20,220 nucleotides of DNA. Source: Ophiothrix spiculata. Lineage: Eukaryota; Echinodermata; Ophiuroidea; Amphilepidida; Ophiotrichidae. A program made the translations under genes and the position numbers. Positions 9,057 to 18,000 of the stretch are shown here, one piece after another. The stretch lies in NCBI GenBank assembly GCA_000969725.1, contig JXSR01S074681.1, one strand, 5' to 3'. The notes under the pieces are model-generated. The model had not been told where the DNA came from, did no database searches, and saw only the letters and a program-made list of their open reading frames with translations. Within the stretch, counting starts at the first letter, position 1. Every line of letters begins with the position of its first letter.

Positions 9057-12000
9057 GTATGTAGCATTTTATGCAAACTAACACAATGACTAGAAATCGG
9101 AATATAATTACAGGCTTGAGATTTTCCAGCTTTTCAGCTGGTTCCAGGGTTTTTTTTATGTCAAAATTTCCGCAATGTTATTTATTTTTCAGCCTGTTTT
9201 GAGGCATTTTTTTACCAATTTCACACACTTCTCCAGTGTTTCCAGCTTTTTTCAGAAAGATGCAATCTCATACCTGTAATTATAAAAATTATACTTTGAG
9301 GTAAAAGGAGCATATAATTTGTCTTGTGTTTCCCTCTTCTCCCATCAATGTTTGATGCACCCAATATTTCTGTTATTTGGTGTTTTGTACATTGAATGAA
9401 GGACATTAAAAATAAAAATATCATTTGACTTTTCAAATTTTCAAGAAGAGTGTAATCATAATCTATTCCATTCTTATATTCAGTGTTCTGTGAATTTTGT
9501 TGGACGACATTGCTTGATGCCCTTGCTATGTGTGTTTCAGCTTATTATACTAACTTTTGATGTCATTTGTGTTGAGTGATGGATATTTCAATAAATTTGA
9601 ATGCAGTCTTTTATTTGGGATTTATAATTTTTTGCTCCTGTTCAATTTTACTTAATGTTTTGCTAAATATTTCAAAATAATGAACCCAAATAACATTACA
9701 TTTGTTGGCTGATCGAAAGATATTTTGAAATGGTCAAGGTATCTGACAGGAAAACATCTCATTGAAATTAAACACTTCTACAAGCTAAGATTGTGTAGCA
9801 AGCTCCCTATTTTGTACAAATCTGACTTGAAATCTTAATGATATTTTTTGTCAATGTTTCATTTTTATTTCAAATGGTTAAGGTGTCTGACAAGGTAATT
9901 TATCATGAGATGAGCTTTAATTGTTGTGTGTTGCTTCAAAATAAAACTTAACATTTTGTCAATGTTTTGTGTACTTTCAGAGCGGCATCCATTGCAGCCA
10001 GCGTTGTAGGAGCGCAAGAAAATAAGAAACAAAAACTGATCATCTGGCCTGAGTGGAATGATGCCGACATCAACTCAGAAAAATGGGTAAGAAGTAGGCC
10101 TGGGACATTACGGGTAATTTAGCACCCGGGTACCCTACTTAATTTTTGGGTGGATACCTGGGTACCTTAACATTTAGATTAATGGGTTGATTGGAATTTA
10201 AAGATGTAAATTAAACATTGTTCATTGTGTATGTAATTATCATTATAAAATATGTCATCTTCCGTTAACCCCGGCCGATAATGTCAACACTTTTGAAATT
10301 CTACCGCTTCGTGTGACTGTTTTATGGTTAGTTAAATAACTTCAGAACATTTTTTTCCAGTTTTGGATTTTTATACTCCTGGCTAGTACTGTACTGAGTT
10401 TTCAGATCTGATTTTTACATCATAGCTTTGAAAATATTTTGATAGAATATGTGAAAAATGATTTATTTGGTCAATAATTTGGTCTTTATTGCAGGACATC
10501 AAATATTGTGCTCATGCAAAAACAAAAATGCAATGCGCCATTCACCTGCACGTGCAACATGTGTTGCCACACAAAAGGTACACACAACAAAGCATGCAAC
10601 CTCTGTGCAAAATATGTGTCCTTATTTTTTCTCCAACAGCCAAAATGACAAGAGACCCACTTTACAGATCATTAGTGATAGACCGTGTCAGTTACATGAT
10701 ACTTAAGTCAACATTACAATTATTCAGACCATGTAAATAAACATCCAGAGTACAGGGCCAATTGTTTACAAATGCGATCGGTACCTGCAATTGTTGATCA
10801 CGTGACTGATTTTGTCCGATAAATTTTGGTGGAGACTTTAATTTACATTTGTGTGACTAGAAAGTTTCAAATTATTTTTTTTGTATGTTTTTCTCTTCCA
10901 GGATACTCCTCACAAAACCAAAGAAAAGGAGAAAGGCAAAAGTCCCAGCAGCATGGTTAGTAGAGTAATAATTATGCAAACAATTTCACATTTGAAAAAT
11001 GCTGGTATTTTAGTTCATATGTACCTGTTAGTGTTTTTCCTGCCCCCAGGGAGGCACTAACAGGGTATTGGTTTAATAATATTTATTCAAATCACTTGCA
11101 ATTTACAAACATTTAAAACAATTTTCATATGTGTTGTTATAAAACAAGGATTATACTTTACATGAATATTAACAAAACAAATTACAATAACAAAATGCAA
11201 GCAATTTAGGAAAAATGAATGGGTTTAGTGAAACCCAAAACACCAAAGTGCTCACTTATCCTGTACGTTTAAAAACAAACATTTTTGAAACAAAGTAAAT
11301 TAAACAGCAACATTTGAACCCTATATGAGGGGATGAAAATGAATTAATTATACAATTCTATGAAAAATGACCTACATTCAGATTTGAATATAGAAAGATC
11401 ATGGCTCTCTTTGACATCAGAAGGAAATTCATTCCATAGTCGTGGAAGAGACACAAACAGAGAATTGAAAAAAGAAGAACTTCTGGCAGTTACATGCAGT
11501 AATCTAGAATTATTAATCTTACTCAAGTGCACCATTTGGTCGAAAGATGCAGGCAGTTTGATATAGTGCTGGGTTTTTATAAAGTGCAGACGTCCCAACT
11601 GGTGAAAAACAAGGAGATGGTGCTGATTTATATGATAATTTGAGCAGGGAATTCAGTTACGATCTAGACGGGCACTACATGTGATCTGGGACTTAGGTGA
11701 TGGCTTAGTGCTTGAGTAAGCCCTGTTCTACAGGGAAGTTGGCAGATATTTGTCACCTTAGAGGTAATGAGTATGGCTGAGTTCTCTGTAGATACTCGAG
11801 TATGTACCCTAGGACAGGAGAACCATCTGATAGATGCATAAGATTATTCAGATCCCCTAATGCTGCTTTCTTACTTGTGTAGTTTTGTAGCTTTGTCGCT
11901 GCATGATGCATATTTTTTGCATAAAGTTGCTGCTTTCGGTTGCCGTAGCGGCAAAGCTATGTGTCGCTGAGAAAATCAATATTGGCAAAATTTAGTCGCA

Positions 12001-15000
12001 CAGCAAGATTTTTCAAGTTGAAATGAATTCAAATTTCAAAGCAACACGAAGCGACATAGCTGCAAAGCTACAAAAGTGTGAAACAAAGCAGACGACAGAG
12101 CTACAAAGCTGCTAAGTGACAATAAGTATGAAAGTAGCATTACTTGTAGTTATTATTGACCCATGACCGATCTGCTTGATTTTGAAAACAGCTTTGGACC
12201 AATATTTGAGCTAGGTATTTCATTTTGTTCATATCATCTTGACTCAACAAGACTATCACAAATTTTTGCAAGCCACAGAAATTAACTGAATTACGGTAAG
12301 TATTCAATAATCATTCAAGCATGCGTTAACCTTTAAACTTTCCCATCCTTTACAGCAACATTTCTTTGATGATCCTGAAGGTCGGATAGATATGCCGCCA
12401 TCACTCCGTCATCGAGTAGACCACTGGAAACGCCCTCAAGAGTTCATTGTTGACAAGCCACCTGTGATATCTGATCTGGAGAAAGGTCATGAGTTTGACC
12501 TGTTGTCACCTAATGAGCACATTCATGATTGCGAGGTAAGCATATTACGCTGGGAGGAGGTCTCCCATTGACATGGAATACTTATGTGAGCCAGCCTTTT
12601 GGGGTACTTTTTCATTACACAGATTTCGGCATGGCGATTGGGAGGTTTTCAGCACAGATGAGAATACCCAATTTGCCAATATTTGGTGTATTTTTGAGAA
12701 AATTTGCTCAAACAGCATCTAGTTTGAGAAAAATTTGGTGCTTTTCTATCAAAATTGATATATGGGTGGGTAAATAAAAAAGACGCCAATTAAGCATTTT
12801 CATGAATATGCATGATATACAAGTGCCCTCTTTCCCTTGACTAATCTCTACCTCTACAAGATTATAATCCAGCCTGGTGAGGATGATCTATCTAATATGA
12901 TTGAAATGTGTAATGGTGGTGTGAACCATGGCTACTCAAATCATCTCTCAGACTACTAATCTCTATACAGGGATCGATCCAAGTTTTCCTGAGTTCAGGA
13001 AATTTTATTGAAAAAGTAATGGTTTAAGGAAATTTTGTCCTGTATAAAAATAGGCAGTGTTCTTCAGGAAATTATTAGACATTATAGAAAATTTGTTTAG
13101 CCTGGTGGTAGTGATCTATGTAATACAATGGCGATGTGTAATGGTGACGTGAGCTAAAGCTCATTCTAAAATGGAAAGTATTTGTGGTTTGTCCGTAGGT
13201 GATGCGCTGGATCATCTCTCAGAATACAATCCAGCCTGGTGAGAGTGATCTATCGAATATGATGGGCATGTGTATGGTGGCATGAATCGTACTACTAAAT
13301 TGAATCTATTTTATTATTTGTTCCTAGGTCATGCGCTGGATCGTCTCTCAGATTACTAATCTCTACAAGATTACAGTCCAGCCTGGCGAGAGTGATTTAT
13401 CGAATACGATGGGGATGTGTACCGGTGGTGTGAACCACACGTGGAAGCCATGGGATCATATCTTTGCTCTGTGCCGCGTTGGTAAAGGGCCACATCAACC
13501 GCAGTATAATCCACATGGGAAATATATCGTGAAGCTATACTGGCTGGTAAGTTTGCCATACTAAATGGTATGGTTGTGTGAGCGTAGAATTACCAAAACT
13601 TGTGATGAGGTGTCAAGTCATTACAAAATCACTATATCTTTCCCATTTTAATATGGAATTTTAGATATACGATCAACTTTATGCAATTCCATTTTGATAC
13701 TATATTTGTTTTGTTGAAAAATCTATTGGTGAATAGTATACAAATACAACATGGTATTGAGGTAAGTAGTGAAAATTACTGATCCCGAGGTGTTGGATGT
13801 GTGTGACTATTTCTCGACGCGTAGAGGAGGGAAGTAGCCACACGCATCCAACAAAGAGGGATCAGGAATTTTCAATACTTCCCGAAATAATCCATGTTGT
13901 ATTTGTTTTACTATAATACCTCATAAATATTTCACTGAACGTAATATAAGCAAAATCAAAAATCACCTAAAATGTATATTGTTCTGGGTCACCGTATGAA
14001 TTTTCAATTGATAAACGAGGGGTGCGGTAGTAGGGGTGTGATAGTTTTTCATTTTTTCCCTGCGTGGGCGTTACGCGCAATCGGGGAAGTAGGCAAAATG
14101 CTGTCACGCGAATCAGGTTGAACTGTTCAATTATATTTCAGGATTGCCTAATAAATATTTATGAGGTATAGTAATTGAATTTAATTAATTCCAAGTTAAT
14201 TTGATGATGAAATTAAGTTTTGAAATAAAATCGTATAGTTGTATGATAAGAACTAGTAAGTAAGCTCTAACAGTAGGGCACTTGCTTACGGTGTGGAGGG
14301 GTATGAATTCAAACGCTTGTGGTGCTAAAGTTGACTGCTTGAATTATCTTGGATAAGAACCTATTTGCTAATTGTCTCATAGAAACCCATAGGTCCGTAT
14401 GCACAAAAGAGGTTTAAGAGTTAGACCAGGTTTAAAGTTAGACCCGGTTTAAGTCAAATTTTGTATCACAGCTAAATATATTTTCTTCAACCAATATTTT
14501 CATATTTTGTGTTGTCTGTAACAGTTTTGGTTGAATCTTCCACATTTTATAGCTTTTGCATTTCAAAAATGCTTCAAAAGGTTCTTTTATGGCAGCAGTA
14601 ATTTTGACTTAGACCCGGTCTAACTTTAAACCAGGTCTAAGTCTTAAACCTCTTTTGTGCATACGGACCTTAGAATCTTGGGAACTGATCCTTGTTGAGA
14701 TTTTAAATGTAAACTGATCAAGGATCAGTGCCCCTAGAGGTTACAGATGAACCTTAAATGATGTTTAGAGTGGAATGGAGCTTAGATTGGCAACAATGGT
14801 CAATGTCCTTAGGCCGAGTGGAAATACAAATTAGGGGGGCATAGCGCGTAATAGATTCCTGTATTTTATTATTTGAGAAGAATATCAATTACACGTACAG
14901 AATTTCCTGAGGTTGAAACCCGGGGGGGTACTTAGTGGAAAGGTGGGTGTACGGACGCGCGGCCAAGAACGGTTGCATTTTTAACCTCCCAGGTTTACCA

Positions 15001-18000
15001 AAGGCCCCTCAAAAGTTAAAATAGTTTACATAACGGTTGCATTTTTCAAAACTGACCAGTTATTGACCAATTTTTCCTTTGGTTTACCTATCGGTTGCCA
15101 AATTGAGCCTTTAAATTTAGTGCAATTTAATACTGTAAAAATGTATTGAACGGTCTAGATAACGGTTGTTTAAGTCAAATTGGTTTACATATGGGTAGCA
15201 TTTTTTCGCTTCTTTAGGTTTACAAAACGGGTGGTAGTCGAAAAACTCCTAAATCTGAGTACCCCCCCGGGGGTTGAACATATGTGTATCTCTAGTTTGA
15301 TAAATGAACATTTATGAATTTGAATTTATTTCAGGGTTGTTGGCGTAAAATTGTCATCGATGACTCCATTCCGTTTGATGACAGCGGTAAAATGCTGCTG
15401 CCTTCTACCAGACTTCATCATGAGTTATGGCCGATGCTGCTGGCTAAAGCACTTATCAAAGTCATTTCTTTGGAGTAAGTAGAATGAGTTATTCATCATG
15501 AGTTTTAGCCGATGCTGCTGCCTAAGGCTCCACGTTCAAAGACGTTCGCTTGCTCGAGTGACGTTCAGTCACCCTACCAAGAAAACTTCGCTTCAACAGG
15601 AAGCGGCATTGGTTTAACAAATTTCACTACATTTGCTACACATCAGATTGAATTGGAGCAAAGATCGCTCTGAATATTCTTAGGTTTGTTTATTCAATAA
15701 TCATAGCACTACAACATGCGCAAGTGACATTCGCTTTAATCGATTGAAATGATGTTTGTGCAATGAGAGCGACATTCGCTCTCCGTTTTAGCGAATAAGT
15801 CAGAGTGAATATCAAGCGAATGTCACTTGGCCGAGCGAATGTCTTTTGACGTTAAGTCAAAAATAATCATCAAAGTCATTTCTCTTGAGTAAGTAGAATG
15901 AGTCACTTTTAATTTCTGATATGTCTGCTTTGCTGAAGAGATAATCAAATTGAAGCTTGCATCGTTTTATCAGAGGCAATGACAATTTGTTTAATCTTCT
16001 TTACGGTATGGAAAGGACAGCTTGTGACAAGAATTGGGAAATGTACACTATATATCAGAATTTTAGAGTTATATTTCATTGTACACAACAATATTGTTTA
16101 ACCTATAAATAGTTATTACAGTAATACAGTTGGCGCTGCTTAATTGGGATCTCATTTAGGATTGTTGGATAATTGACATTTTCTTTTTGGAACCATTTCT
16201 CTATACATTTGCAAAACCTGACTGTTAATCAGGACGTTCTTTCTCATATATTTGATAATTTTTGTAAGTAAAACTTGTCAAATTTTTTCACAAAAACAAT
16301 AAAGTTGATTAAGTGTATGAATTACAAAATACAAGACAAGAACACTATAACTGCAATCCTAAATGTTGTTGAAAAGCAGTACACCAAAATTGTAATCCAT
16401 TTCATATGCTTATAAATTCCTTTCAATAGGGTCTACTTTTTGTGAAATCAAATTGAACTGAACATTACAAAACATGGATGCATATCTTCCAAATTTTGAC
16501 CTAATCTGATCGCCTTCCCAATGTCTTTTTCTTTGCAGTTATTCAACAGCCAACAGTAGTTGTGAGTTCAACGATGTAAGTGTCATAAGTACGTTGACCG
16601 GATGGCTTCCTGAAACTATACCACTGCAGTAAGTTGTACTCATGGACCAGAGAAGATTTTGTGGGCTTCCCATGATGCATTGCTTCCTAAACAATGCATC
16701 ATGGGTATGCTCATAATATCCCCTGTTGTTGTAGACTGTCTGCTTCTTGAAATGTATCGCTTACCATATTGAAATTGAATACCTGAAAAAAAGAGTGACC
16801 TAATCCTTCTGCAGCAGTTTATAAAAAACAAAAAAAATTCATAGAATGTCTGATGTTTGATAAGTTATGTCATGTGCTTGCAATGCTTTGCAGGGAGCCA
16901 TTTTAGATGGTAGACTTGGGACGTGTTCACACAAAATAGTCATGACCGGCTCTAGAGACAACTTAGCAGTTGCGTTCACACTGGGACACGACTTGCGGTT
17001 AAAACTAGCAGCGCGTCACTTTTAGTCATGAGCGAGACACTTTCTATAATTGCGTTCACACTGGGAATTTGGTCATGAGTGGCTCACGAGCGAGAATATA
17101 GTCATGACTAAATTCTTCTGTGTGAACACGCCCTTGGGTCACTGTTGCATACATATGTGCTTTATATAAAGTATTTAAGGATTTGGATCTGTCTGGACCA
17201 AATATATTTTGCAGTATTTTATTTGTACTGATGCTCTGCTTCTGAGCCAAATTTCATCAAAAATTTAATCGGAAAAACAGTATGTGCACTTTATTGCTGC
17301 AGAAATTTTCTTTAGGTTATTGTTTCGACATCCATTTTGAAAAGAAACTAATTTCAATTTGTCTCCCAATTCATATAGCCAACCCTACACCTGGCCCTAA
17401 TTTAAAGGGAAATTTGTCCGGGAATGCAACACCAAAGCGGTAATTCATGGGATTTAGCAAATTTTGAATACATAAAGGACATTTTGGGGCAAGTGTACTT
17501 TGCAGATCCAAATGAATACCTTTACAGCTATACCATTCCATTCCATTTCATTTTACTTCAGTTATCTCTGTGTAAAGTAGCATGCCATTGTTCATTTATT
17601 ATCGACCTACAGTTAATATACATTGCTCTTGGAAGTGCGTTAATGTTTTACACATATGTTGATGCCCTGTCCATCCTTTTTTAAAATTTGGAGTACGTAC
17701 ATGTTCAACATGTTAAAACCTAGCGTTTTGACATTAGATTTTTATTGAAATTTTGTGAAGAAAGATTTCTGTCAAACTAGAATGTTTTCTATTACATAAT
17801 TTTGATAGGCTTTAAAGAAGATTTTCATTGTTTAAAGGGGTTCAAACATATGATAGAGTGAGTCATCACTAGACAACAACTCTGCATCTGATACGTCAAC
17901 ACATTTTATCTTGAAGCCGCCCTCACAAGATAAAAATGAATGCATCATTGTTGATTGGTGGTTGTTACTCTGCAACATGTTTGAAACCCTAAGTCAAACA

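Noticed and set aside
10458-10740. Two overlapping plus-strand ORFs in ADGB intron 2
   Set aside because: Exons 2 and 3 join directly in phase and match the vertebrate protein without extra residues, and neither ORF resembles a known family.
12529-12777. 82-codon ORF starting at the end of exon 4
   Set aside because: It begins in another frame of the exon and runs into the intron; exon 4 ends at a consensus donor in the conserved frame.
13199-13288. Copy D as a mutually exclusive alternative exon 5
   Set aside because: It lacks 18 bases, shifts frame to a stop, and has no donor after it.
17424-17684. 86-codon plus-strand ORF with hydrophobic stretches in ADGB intron 7
   Set aside because: It lies between two ADGB exons on the same strand with no similarity to androglobin; the hydrophobic runs come from T-rich sequence.
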